DNA from: Diatrype stigma
Taxonomy: Eukaryota; Ascomycota; Sordariomycetes; Xylariales; Diatrypaceae
Direction: 5' to 3'
DNA: 64,000 nucleotides
NCBI GenBank assembly: GCA_022225965.2
Contig: JAKJXP020000007.1
Coordinates: 372,001 to 436,000 of the forward strand
Each line of letters opens with the position of its first letter. Positions within the stretch are counted from its first letter, which is position 1. A model generated the notes under the pieces. The model saw only the letters and a program-made list of their open reading frames with translations. It did no database searches and was not told the origin of the DNA. Below, piece after piece: positions 13,883 through 24,914 of the stretch. The position numbers were made by a program, and so were the translations under genes.

Positions 13883-16800
13883 CGTGTCTTAGTTTTCCTT
13901 GTACGGACAGATACACGCAAAGGCTGGTGTCGGTGCTGTAGATGTGTAGATCGCGCCTGGTCTCTTCGGTACAAGATCCTTGTAGGGGTTGGAGATGTTG
14001 GGACTGGTGAATATCAAGAACCTACTGGCGAGGCTGACTGAAGATGCTTGACTGTGTAGGTGTGTTCCTGATGGACTAAAGACGGGATCAGATGGGGGGT
14101 TGGGGACGGGGTCCTGAAGGGGGAAAGTGGGAGAACGAAATCCTCGATGGGCTGGCTGACTTTGGGCGTCAACACGTTAGGGTTATCTGAGGGGAGTGGA
14201 CAGTGTGTATACGAGAGGACAACACGGTATCACTCTGAGATGATAATCCTTGGCATCAAGTGTGAGATGGGAAGAGGGAGAGAGAGATTCAGAAGCGTGG
14301 TTGTGGTGATCAACAAACTGGTTTCTGAGTAGAGATGTAGGCGGGTAGGAGAAGATCTGAACTGGCAGCGGAGGGCGGGCTGCTTAAATAGTTTTTCGGG
14401 GGCACACCTTGAGGGACTTAAGTTCCTAGGCACAGGTATTCTAGCAGGTCAGCTGCTACATCAGCAACTTGTAGAATACATGGTAATGACTGTTCCATGT
14501 CTGTACTGTTGCATAGTCCTCGCAGCAAAGAGTTACCTCTGCGGCTTGCCGAGCATAAGTATACGTATGTACGTTTCAGGGTGATGCCTCCTGCCATATA
14601 GTCGGCCGGAATCGCCTCCTCAGGTGACTGGCCCGGACCCCGATGGAAGGCCCATGCCTCCGCGAAGTAAGACGAGCTACCCAATCGTTGCCTAGAGTTC
14701 GTTTGCTGCGGACGACTAGGGGCTCGGCCGAGTTGTTGAGTAGATAGCACTTGCCCAGTTGCAGTTTCCGCTTTCTTCCGGAGCCCATGTCTGTGCTCTG
14801 TGCCCTCTGCTCTTGTGCTGGAGATAGATACTACCACTACCTATATGCATTAGTGATATGTACTTATGACACGGTATTTCTGAAGCAAACACCTGAATAC
14901 CCCTGAGTATTGTAGATAGGAGGTGCGTGAGTCACAGTGCTGTTGCTTGATAAAGTAGGCTTTCCAAAGACGGTTTACATAAAGTCATCCCGGTGCCACA
15001 AGTACATAAGAAAGGAGAGTTGACATTAACTGGTTCTGGGTTTTATCTCAATTATGATACAAAATGTGCCACGCTCCGGTCTATCTTGTCTTTGGAACAG
15101 GGGCAGCCTTTGCTTGCCACAAGGCTTTGTGGTGAGCATCACCGTGTAAAGTCTAGTTCGCTTTGGTTATAACCATCTATGTCCTGTGAGTAATCCTGGG
15201 ATATCAGAATATCTAGCTGAAGCAAGCAAAGGGAGGAATTTCCAATCACGAAGGAGCGGAGCATTGCTGCATTGTGAGTTTCGGACGTGAAACAACAACC
15301 CTCTTCATTGGTCATAAGGCAAGCAGCTTTGTCGTTTTCAGTGCATGGAGAAGCACCACAAGGTGCCGTATGGAAGCATCCGGATCTTTCGTACAGTGAT
15401 CATGCATCCATACTAGCTTAGACAAGTGCAGGATGAATATACAGATACCTGCTGATTGGGCGGGACCAAGACGTAACGTAGCAGGTGACAACTTCAACAC
15501 TGTGTGTACAGCCGGAGTCACAAGCTTACAGGCTGTCTCACCTTTGATACAAGATGCTGTTCATTTGGAGCGTGGGGCTCCTTTGTACGGCTACTTCCAA
15601 GGTCCGGAAGGTCCGTGCCAATCCCGGCAGTCACGGGCCGGGATACTGGGTCATGTGGCCGGAAATCCGGATGTTTGCTGTCGGGTTTGTCCGGCATTGT
15701 CAACGGGGATCCCGGCCGGTGGGGCCCGACTGGTGGGGCCGTGTGGCCGTAATTTCAGGGGAAGTCTCAGGGGAAGTAGCACCGGAGGTAGTAGCAGTGG
15801 TAGTAGCAAAGGCGGTAGCAGGGTCATTACTGGCATCTTTGGTAATAGTAACTGTGGTGCTGCTGTAATAACAGCCGCATTAGTGTCCACTACATGTGTG
15901 ATAGCGATTTCAGTTGCTACGACAGGCAGTTTTGGCATCCTGTGTCGTTCTGCAACAGTAGTCTTGGAGCAATGGAAAGCTAGACGTTGGGATAATTTAC
16001 ATATGTTGGGAATGACGGCAACACCAGATTGCCGCACGATGTGTATCTAAGTAGGTGGTATTACTCTGTAAGGGTTCTGCTTGGTTTTTCTTCTCCAAGT
16101 TGCTATTGTACGCTAGCCCTTACAGTTTAACAGAATGGATTATCTCTCCATCAGTGCTATCATACGTTCTGGAGCTCTGCCTGAAGCCACAGTTATCATC
16201 AGAACTTGCTAGAGCAGCTGTCATGGAACATGAATAAAACCTCTAAAGGAAACATTACTACTAAGGATGTAACTGTGGAACAAACATCTTGAGATCGTAT
16301 GTTACATATAATGGTAATTCTGAGCTGCATTAACAATATGCATCTAAAAGGAAGGTAGATAATGTGTAAGGGACACGAAGGGAGACTTATTTTCGAGGGC
16401 TTGCTAATGAAGATAAAAACATATCGTTATAGCGGATAAGGTTGATAAGTAGCAAACATAAGATGGATATGGTAGAAACCCGTTGGTGTAACAAGAAGTT
16501 TAAGACTTAAGTTCGCGTTCATCAATACTTTTGAAGTTAGAGCTCTCAAGGTTCGAGTTCTGGGGCAGATAGCTTATTTATCATCTGTACATGCCCGAAG
16601 ATTCATAACGTTGCTATATCTTAAACTTAACCTTGAAACAATTGAAACGATGGATTATGGTTGTCATCAGGACATATTTGGCAACACCAATGTACGTATT
16701 CGTTCGTATGAACGGCAGGCAACCCCCCAATACTGTGCTGGTGGTCTGAATGACAGTACGTAGGTATCAGCGATAAAAAGATGGAAATAGACTCATCTCA

Positions 16801-17032
16801 ACCACTTCAGCATGTCAACAGAATAGACAACACCGAATCTCGACGATATTGATTATACATAAAGATCCAGTTCATGATTGATCACTAGTTACGTAAATCA
16901 CAAGGCCCTGAACTTTCTCCGTGGCCTGTATATAGAAAGTTCGATGTTTTCATGAAGTACAACTTAGTATCAAAAGATGTACCCAGGTACTCGTGGTTTG
17001 GTGTCCTGTAGTTTCACTCTCTCAAGCCCTCC
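13883..17032. other. Intergenic region, AT-richer, no recognisable gene
   Basis: No gene is identified. From about 14880 onward the DNA is visibly AT-richer than its surroundings. A plus-strand 205-codon ORF at 15433-16050 is rich in Gly/Ser from a triplet-like repeat (AGTAGC/GGTAGT, about 15765-15825) and resembles no family I know. The region may be a decayed repeat, but I see no terminal inverted repeats or transposase motifs. Confidence 0.5.
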
Positions 17033-17042
17033 NNNNNNNNNN
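17033..17042. other. Assembly gap (10 N)
   Basis: Ten undetermined bases. The true length is unknown. Confidence 1.
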
Positions 17043-17047
17043 CACAA

Positions 17048-17071
17048 CCCCCCCCCCCCCCCCCCCCCCCC
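17048..17071. repeat. Poly-C homopolymer next to the gap
   Basis: Twenty-four consecutive C residues, five bases after the N run. Either a real homopolymer that broke the assembly or an assembly artefact. Confidence 0.95.
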
Positions 17072-17192
17072 GAGATATGGTTCAAGAAAATTTCAAAGCT
17101 TTTTCACTGAAACGAAACTCGAGAGGTGTTGAGAACGATACCCAGAAGCTATTTCCGCATATTGTAGGTGCCAAATGCTTCCCTTTTTCACC

Positions 17193-17200
17193 TATAAATA
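17193..17200 (+). promoter_or_regulatory. Probable TATA box
   Basis: TATAAATA lies 174 bases before the first ATG of the downstream transcript. It is followed by a CT/CA-rich, ATG-free leader, as expected for a core promoter. Confidence 0.55.
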
Positions 17201-17447
17201 CCGACTGACCTGCACAACTTGCAGATACGTTACGTTCCAGCCCACACCTACTGCATCGTTCAATCATTCACAGCTTCTACAACCTTGACAAGTTCTTACA
17301 AAAGCTTTCCAGCCTCTGAACACCTTCACACCACCTTCACACCTACACAACCCTCACAACCTCTGGATGACCTACCAGATTCTAAAAACATCAGCTTCTT
17401 TCACATCCCACAAGCACCAGTCAAACCTGGATAACGACGTATCGAAG

Positions 17448-18344
17448 ATGGCCGTTGGAAACACAAGAGCAGCCTTGGTCGGCGAGGCGAGACCTCAACA
17501 TGATCTGGTGTACCCCACTTACCAACCTGCCCCTCAGACTGCACACAGAGGGAAGATTGTTCTGCCTCTCGGGGGCCGGGCTGGTCTTCCTCCCAGTCTG
17601 ATGACCCAGCCCGCCTCGATGCATGTAGTTCGACTGGTCACAGGCGCAGGCGCCTATGACCAAGGCGGGGATGACAACACTCACACCAATGACATTGCCA
17701 ACAGCCACAGTAGCAATGACGAGGACCATGTCAAGGACAGTCATGAACACAACGACGATAAGGAAGCAGATGAATATGATGAGGATGAGGATGATGGCAA
17801 TCCAACTCCCACCTCCTCTTCACCCAGCACTCCAAGCACCACCCCACCCCCGGACGAGACATTTCAAGGCATGCCGACCCAGCCCCTTGTCGCGGAGGGA
17901 TTGGAGGAGAACGCTGGCGGTTCCCTCCACGAAGCGCCCGCAGGAGCAAATTTGTGCTTGGTCTGGGATGCCCGTGCTGGCCCATACGGCCGGTTCGTGG
18001 CCTACAAGAAGGACCACTTCACCGGCGCCGTGCGTCCACGAAGAATGATGGACGACATGTTTGATAATGCGTCCGCCGAGAAGATGGCGCAGTACAAGAG
18101 ACGGTACTGCGAGGTGGACGATGACGATGACGAGGACGATGACGATGAGGACTGGGACGAGGACGAGGATGAGGATGAGGAAGAGGATAGCGAAGGACCA
18201 TCGACAAAGAGGCGCAAGCTTGAAGATGGGAGCAGCGCCAGCGCTAGCAGCAGTGGCAGCGCCGAGGATGCTTGCGACGGGGACAAGGCTGAGGCTGAGA
18301 CCCAAAGAGATGGCATTGCCGATGAGGATGGGGATGAGCGATGA
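17448..18344 (+). CDS. Uncharacterised highly acidic protein
   Basis: Unspliced. I do not recognise the family. From the ATG at 17448 (A at -3, G at +4, good context) it has 298 residues. An in-frame upstream ATG at 17367 adds 27 residues but has T at -3, and its codons look like the CT/CA-rich leader, so I prefer the later start. The protein has a neutral N-terminus, an Asp/Glu/His/Asn stretch at about residues 80-125, and a Pro/Ser/Thr linker. A short ordered-looking block follows (ANLCLVWDARAGPYGRFVAY through MAQYKRRYCEV, about 168-223), then a Asp/Glu run beside a basic KRRK patch that could be a nuclear signal. The acidic tracts suggest a nuclear chaperone-like or chromatin-linked protein; this is only inference. 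Confidence 0.65.
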   Translation: MAVGNTRAALVGEARPQHDLVYPTYQPAPQTAHRGKIVLPLGGRAGLPPSLMTQPASMHVVRLVTGAGAYDQGGDDNTHTNDIANSHSSNDEDHVKDSHEHNDDKEADEYDEDEDDGNPTPTSSSPSTPSTTPPPDETFQGMPTQPLVAEGLEENAGGSLHEAPAGANLCLVWDARAGPYGRFVAYKKDHFTGAVRPRRMMDDMFDNASAEKMAQYKRRYCEVDDDDDEDDDDEDWDEDEDEDEEEDSEGPSTKRRKLEDGSSASASSSGSAEDACDGDKAEAETQRDGIADEDGDER

Positions 18345-20766
18345 GGACGAGGTTGATGAGAGGAAACCGTGCCTCACGGCCTTTCGTGGCAGATACACAC
18401 ACACCCACACTACATGACGCTATCGTTGCAGTCTCTGTGATGCACCCCTTATCACTTACCGAGTACCCTTCGGGCTCCTGTTCAGTCGACTAGGGGCTAT
18501 CTTGCGGGAATTCAGAAGCTGCTCCAGGGTGTGGCGGATATACCCTTTTCACCTGCATTGGCTACATGCACAGGCACCACACAGCGAGCGATACCACCTT
18601 TCAAATGCATGCATGGCTAGCTATGCATAGTCACAAAACAGCGAGCGATACCTATTTGAGATTTCCGGTTGTCCCAGGGACTTACGATACCCATATCGCA
18701 TTTATCAGAAGCGTGCGAAATCCTTTAATGTTGGCAAGCGATCCCTCTGTGGGATTCGTTCGGGTATGAGGAGAGGGGTTATAAACCACAACCCGATTCC
18801 AAGCGCCCCTATTAGCACAAGGTTGAGGATTCCTGAGTAGTTTTGTGCATTCAATAGCTTGCTACCAATACCACATCATGACCGAAGACAATACTGTTTT
18901 GCTAAGTTGAGTAGTAAGTGCAATGAGAATGAATGATAAGCGAACTTGAACTTGAATTCCGTATACCAGGCGTGAATCTTCCTGAAAGTTCAACATGACC
19001 GAGGATGCGAGGACGCATCCGCTTCAGCATAATGGTTGCGAGCGGAGTTGTGTGAATAATCGATTACCTTGGCGTAGAGGATTCAAAGATATAAATAAAG
19101 TGCTTGGGTTTCGCTGCATATGCGATCCTCTTAGAGGCGACTAAGATTTTATACCGAGATATCAGTGCATTTAAGGAGAATGGGTTGATTTATCACAAGC
19201 CATAACCGCGTGGGGACTGTAAGAGGGTTTTCAAATTCGTAAGCGCGCCCCATATTGTGCAACAACTCATTAAAAGCGATGGCGACAGCAACCTGGGACA
19301 GCAATCCGGTCACAAGAGGAGCAGAAAATTTGGAAGTGGCTCCTCTCGAAACGTCGGCACCTGGAAAAAAGGAGCGGGGGCGGCGCGAACTTTTGCTTGA
19401 CCACAGGGAATCACGATAGCGATCTGGATAGTAATCCTGGAGAATGCGAGTAATCTATAAGCACGAGTGCCGACGACACGAAAGTTTCGGGGAAGCAAAA
19501 TAGCTCAGGCACTCGGCAACACGAGGCCACGTTTGGCAGGACCCCATGGAGGAATAATAGGGGGGCTGGCTTGAAACGCCGCATAAAGTGGTTTTGCGAT
19601 GGAGCTTTGGGGGAGGGGAGGGGGATTGGGCTGAAACCCCAAGATATGCCGAAAGGAGAATCCCACGATAGTCGAGTTGGCAGGTTGGGTGGTGTTGGCA
19701 GGTCGGGCGCGTCGGGTTATAGATTATCAATAGTTCATTAGAAATAAGGTTGATCAACCCTCGACCACGGGCTCGCTAGCACAGTAGCATGCATATCCCG
19801 GAGGTTATGGTGCGAATGCTGTTTGAGCCCCATTGGAAACCGAGTCACATGGAAGCACTAGGAAATATCCAGTTGCGCCGTTGCAATCTTAGCATCTCTT
19901 AGCATCTCAGCATTTAGCGCAGGGCATGGGGGTAGACCTGGGTAGACACGCGCGGAGCGAGACCGGACTGACCGGGAGGTGTGATCGTCGATGTTGAGCC
20001 CCATATTTTAGTGGTATACTTACATATGCTAGCACCGTAGCATGGGAGATGGAGCGAGATGGAAATTGCTAAACTTAGAAAGTCACGATGCTCGAAGAAT
20101 CTGAAATTTGGTGTTGAGCTTTTTTACCCATTGGTACCGAGGCGGTCTTTTGGCGATCGCCCAAGCAAATGAACAGTTCGTATTGGACATTTTCGAGTGT
20201 TCTGCTAATTCCAACGACCTGCTTATCGCAATCGAGTAGGCATTGGCAAGGCATTGGCATTGTCGCTGGCAATGGCATTGGCATTGGCATTGGTATGCTG
20301 GTGCGACTGGCTGTGCGACTCCTCTCCTCCCCCCTCCCCTCCCGTCTGGGCCTCGCTGGGCTCGTCTGCGTGGTGATACGGAGTAAGCGTACGTCGTAAG
20401 CGTCTGGGTATAACTGCCCCGGTGCAGGTGCGGGTGCAGGTGTCGGGGTATAAATGGCAATTGTGCAATGCCGCGATTGTGCAATTGGACAATTGGGTGT
20501 TGTGCATTGTGCCGCGGCATGGCGCTGCATGGATAAGTGATAAACCCCATTACATAGTCTACTGCGTAATGGATTTAATGGATTTGAGATAGGGTGGCGG
20601 TCATGATGTAGAATAGGTGGGCTGTCTGGGTAGTGCCGTGTATATGTATGGCTGAACGGCTGTACCGTGTATGGGTACCTAGCCGTATGGGGGTATGTAT
20701 GGCAGATACGCTACATACCTAGGTACGTACATAGTAGAGTCTAGCTAGCAGCGCAGTGTAGCACTG

Positions 20767-20840
20767 GGAACCTGGCATAGGAACCTGGCCGAGGAACCTG
20801 GCCGAGGAACCTGGCCTAGGAACCTGGCGTAGAAACCTGG
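20767..20840. repeat. 13-nt minisatellite, about 5.7 copies
   Basis: Unit GGAACCTGGCCGA, five complete copies with changes only in the last four bases, then a partial copy. Confidence 0.95.
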
Positions 20841-21828
20841 AACAGGCTGGAATAGGAAACACCTGGAAACCTTGAAGACAAGAATAAACCCGGGCTGTAT
20901 GTGAGCATGACAGGTGTTGAGCTGGGATTTGGTGGTTGGACAGCGTTGGCCCTGCGGCCCCAGAATACTGAAGAGACGCGGGTGGTTTTTTCAGCGGGTC
21001 CTAACGATCATGTGGCAATGGAAGTAATTACGTACGTCTATTTGTGGGTAAAGAACAATTTGAAGACCTCATAGACTTTTTGATTAGACATGGGGGGCCG
21101 AGGGGGCGTTACATGGGATGGCAAGGGAGAGCATGGGAGAGCATGGGAGGACATGGGAGGCCAGACGACGGGATATGGGATTCTTGAGTATGACAGGGGT
21201 ATGACATGGACCATTCGAAGGTCTCGATCGATCGCAGAAAGTCAATTTTTTACCTAACGACTTCGGTGCAGCTTCAGCAGCAGAGAGCAGGGAGCACCGG
21301 CCAATCAGCGGGCAGGAGATAGCGTAACTCGGCCCAAGAGCGTAACCCGACCCAAGACCGCTAGTGGCTGCACATGAACAACTGCATGCGAGTGGGGAGC
21401 CGACTCTTGCCTGGGTTTCTGCCTTTCTGCGTTTCTGCGCCTTCCGCCTGGGTTCTGCCTGGGCTGCTGGGTTGTGCCCCTCTGTTCAGAGTTGGAGCCA
21501 ACTCAGGTACCAGATAGCGCTATTTGTTGAGCACCGCGAAGCACCACGAAGGCTTCAAGGACGCTACCAAGACACCGTCAACCTCCGTTCCAGCTCCGTC
21601 ACGACACCATCAAGCCAGGTATCCGTAAGCCCGTATTTCTTCCACCAAACACGATGCTCAGTGGTAATGTTCCCCCCCCCCTCAAGCCGCCTTCCCACAT
21701 CCTTTCTTTCTCATCCCCCCTGACCCAACGCTGTCGCCTCCAACCTGACACCCATGCACTTTGCACCTCGTTGCCTTTTGCCTGCTTACCGACGCTCTAC
21801 GCTCTGCAGCCGTGTCTGAACGCGGTAA

Positions 21829-21937
21829 TCGTGGGGTTCGTGGGATTCGTGGGGTTGAGGGTATTCCTGGGGTTCTTGGGGTTTTGGTGTTCTTGGTGTT
21901 CTTGGTGTTCTTGGTGTTCTTGGTGCTCTTGGTGTTT
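21829..21937. repeat. Degenerate GGGGTTC/TTCTTGGTG tandem array
   Basis: The left part is irregular. The right part is about six 9-nt units of TTCTTGGTG. Spurious ORFs run through it on both strands. Confidence 0.9.
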
Positions 21938-22744
21938 GAGGTAGTATTGTATGTACGTACATACACACATCTAGACTGCCGCCTACATGCAGTATGTATC
22001 GTAGGTACCTACCTATCTGTAGGTGCTAACCCATGCTGCCTTGGCGGCGTTATCACCTAGACTGGTCCCCCCCAGAACGCTAAGTGAGGAGTCCCCGCCT
22101 TACCCGCATTCCTCCTTTCCATCCCACTCATTCGGGAGCGACGCATGATCAGAGAAATTTCAGAGATCTTATCCACTCTCTGCGCACTCCTTGCGCTTCC
22201 TCGCGCTTCCTTGCACAAGGCCAACCGCGAGAGTCAAGAGTTGGAAGAGTCAAGCCTGCAGGCTGCAGGCTGCAGGACCGGACGTGGTGGGGTCTCAATT
22301 GCGTCTCGTAGCGCCCCATTACGTGCCGCCCAAGCTCCGTCTTTAAGTCCTGTTCGCTGGACCTTAGCTTGTAGCATACAGTACCTGGTCAACTGGGAAG
22401 CTGGTTGCCAATTCCAGCTCCCACCCTACTCCGGATGCGAAATACTACCTAATCTGCTCTGTCTACGGTAACTTGCCGTATGTGACCCTCCCTGTCTGCG
22501 CGACTTCGCCCTGTCAGCCAGCCGGCCAAGCCAACCTTGAACCTAGCCAGCCAACAGCCTGCCTGCCGAGCCTGCCAGTTCGCTTGCCGCTTGTCTATCC
22601 ATTACCCGTTACCCATTGACCCATTCCCCAGTCTCCATTACCCATACCCAGACCCAAACCCATGCCCCTGCCCATACCTGCTCACACCCATGCCATACCC
22701 AGACCCATACCCGTAATACCGTTTCGTGCACTGCGACTGTAGAT

Positions 22745-22774
22745 CCTATCTGACCCTATCTGACCCTATCTGAT
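22745..22774. repeat. 10-nt tandem repeat, 3 copies
   Basis: Unit CCTATCTGAC, the last copy with one change. It lies in the leader or promoter of the glycerol kinase gene, after a degenerate CCCATACC-rich stretch (about 22600-22720). Confidence 0.9.
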
Positions 22775-23101
22775 CCAACGATGCCTCCGATTGCCTATAA
22801 TTCCCTTCCTCTCCCTCATTTTTCTCTCCCTACTCGCAGCAATATCATCCATCAACTAACAAAGCACTTCTCCCGTTGTCTAGTCACATTATACCAGTTC
22901 TCCCCCGTGACTAATCCAACACATACCGGACTACCACCAACATCATCGGCTTCACCTGCATTCCAACCGCCCTCACCTTCTACTCGGTGCCCATACCACC
23001 GTAACAGCGTCTTATAGGATAAGGTCGTCTTGCCTCACGAGTCATCCTCCCCCTATATTGTATCTCCCCAATCCGGCTCACCCCAGATACCTACTGCACT
23101 T

Positions 23102-24914
23102 ATGCCTAATATCGCAAACTTGCCCATCTTAAACGCCATGGGGGGAGCTCGCGAGAGCAAGCGTGCCCGTACCAACGGCCACCCAAGCAAAGAAGAAGAA
23201 TGGTTTGTCGGCAGTATAGATCAAGGGACCACCTCATCCCGCTTTTTCTTCTTTAACAGCCAGGCCGAGCCCATAGCCGGCCACCAGCTCGAGTTCGAGA
23301 ACAAATATCCAGAGTCAGGGTGTGTAGCCACAACTTCAAGACCCCAACGCTCAGCCTGCCTTGGGCACGAGAAGTTCGAAGTTCGACAGCTAATATCTTG
23401 CGCAATACAGATGGCATGAACACGACCCCATGGATTTATTTAACTCCGTGTCACAATGTATCGAAGAGGCAACGAAGAAATTTGTCGAGAAAGGCTACAA
23501 CATCTCCCAGGTCCGGGCTATCGGCCTCACAAATCAACGTGAGACCATTGTCTGCTGGGACAAGAATACCGGCGAGCCGCTCTGCAATGCCGTCGTCTGG
23601 CCCGACACACGGACAAAGGACCTGGTCCGCGAGTTGAAGGCTCATCCCAGCGCGCCTATGCTTCATACCATCTGCGGTTTACCTCTCAGCACCTACCCTT
23701 CCAGTGTGAAGCTGCTATGGCTACTGCGCAACCACGAAGGAGTCAGGAAGGCTTATGACGAGTCCCGCCTGGCCTTCGGTACTGTAGACAGCTGGCTGAT
23801 CTACAAGCTGAACGGTGGACCCGTCAACAATGTTCATGTCACGGACACATCCAACGCAAGCAGAACCATGTTCATGAATCTGCACACATCGCAATATGAT
23901 GACGAGCTTATTGGCTTCTTTGGCATCGACCGGAAGAATGTCACACTCCCTGAGATCGTGTCTTCCTCCTGCCCTACGAAATACGGCAGCATATATGAGG
24001 GAGCCCTGGCCGGCATCAAAATCGCAGGCTGCTTGGGTGACCAATCGAGTGCATTAGTCGGCCAATGCGGATTCACGCCTGGGACAGCTAAGAATACGTA
24101 CGGTACAGGATGCTTCCTGCTGTACAACGTCGGCCAGAAACCCGTTATTTCACAGTACGGCTTGCTAGCAACCGTAGCATACCACTTCGGCAAGAACACG
24201 CAGCCCGTGTATGCCCTAGAAGGCAGCATCGCTGTCGCCGGGTCTGGTGTCAAGTTCCTCATGAACAACCTGGGCTTCGCGCGAGACTCGGACAAGATTA
24301 CCGACCTGGCGACCAGCGTCAAGGACAACGGTGGTGTTGTGTTCGTTACTGCCTTCAGTGGTCTATTTGCTCCCTACTGGATTGACGATGCCAAAGGAAC
24401 CCTTTGTAAGTACTAACCCTCGCCCTGTATTCTAGGGTCTGATTTCTAACCAAGACTAGTCGGTATCACGCAACACACTCAACGGGGACACATTGCCCGT
24501 GCAACCCTGGAGGCCACTTGTTTCCAGACCCGAGCCATCCTGGAGGCCATGGAGAAAGACTCGGGACACAGACTCGAGACTTTAGCCGTCGATGGTGGCA
24601 TGTCCAACTCCGACCTTACCATGCAGACACAAGCGGACGTTAGCGGAGTCCAAGTGGAGCGGCCTGGTATGCGCGAGACGACCGCGCTTGGCGCAGCCAT
24701 CGCTGCAGGCCTAGCCGTTCCCGGCTGCTGGTCTAGCATAGAGGAGATATCCGAGATCATGCGCCAAAAGGCGGGCCGCCGAGTCTTCACTCCCGAGAAG
24801 GAACATGCGTCTGTCAGGCGCATGTACGACAACTGGGAACGGGCCGTCGAGATGAGTCGCGGCTGGGTGAAGACCGAACTGGAGGACGAGGCTGTGGAGA
24901 TGGGCGAGATCTGA
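23102..24914 (+). CDS. GUT1: Glycerol kinase (FGGY family)
   Basis: Phosphorylates glycerol with ATP to sn-glycerol-3-phosphate, the entry step of glycerol use. Three exons, 23102-23319, 23411-24405 and 24460-24914, encode 555 residues. The first intron has a GTGTGT donor, and the join restores the glycerol-binding ESGWHEHDP. Visible motifs are the phosphate loop SIDQGTTSSR (about 37-46), GLTNQRET, the substrate segment VTDTSNASRTMFMN, the hinge NTYGTGCFLLYNVG and the FGGY signature starting GGMSNSDL (about 449). The first ATG in frame is at 23102; an internal ATG at 23138 in strong context (GCCATGG) would shorten the product by 12 residues. Assignment is secure. Confidence 0.96.

Larger units (their letters stand above)
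18345..23101. other. 4.7-kb intergenic region with tandem arrays
   Basis: No gene recognised. It contains a duplicated 15-base segment (ACAGCGAGCGATACC) near 18580 and 18640, a GGCATT array near 20235-20300, and the tandem repeats listed separately. The final 350 bases are the CT-rich leader of the glycerol kinase gene. Confidence 0.6.

Noticed and set aside
15433..16050. 205-codon plus-strand ORF
   Set aside because: Gly/Ser triplet composition, no domain, no leader or splice logic; kept only as part of an unexplained region.
16540..16570. tRNA-like GGTTCGAGTT segment
   Set aside because: The flanking bases do not form a T-arm stem and no acceptor or anticodon stems are visible.
20767..20840. 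Possible CRISPR-like repeat
   Set aside because: The 13-nt units are directly adjacent with no spacers; it is a minisatellite in a eukaryotic genome.
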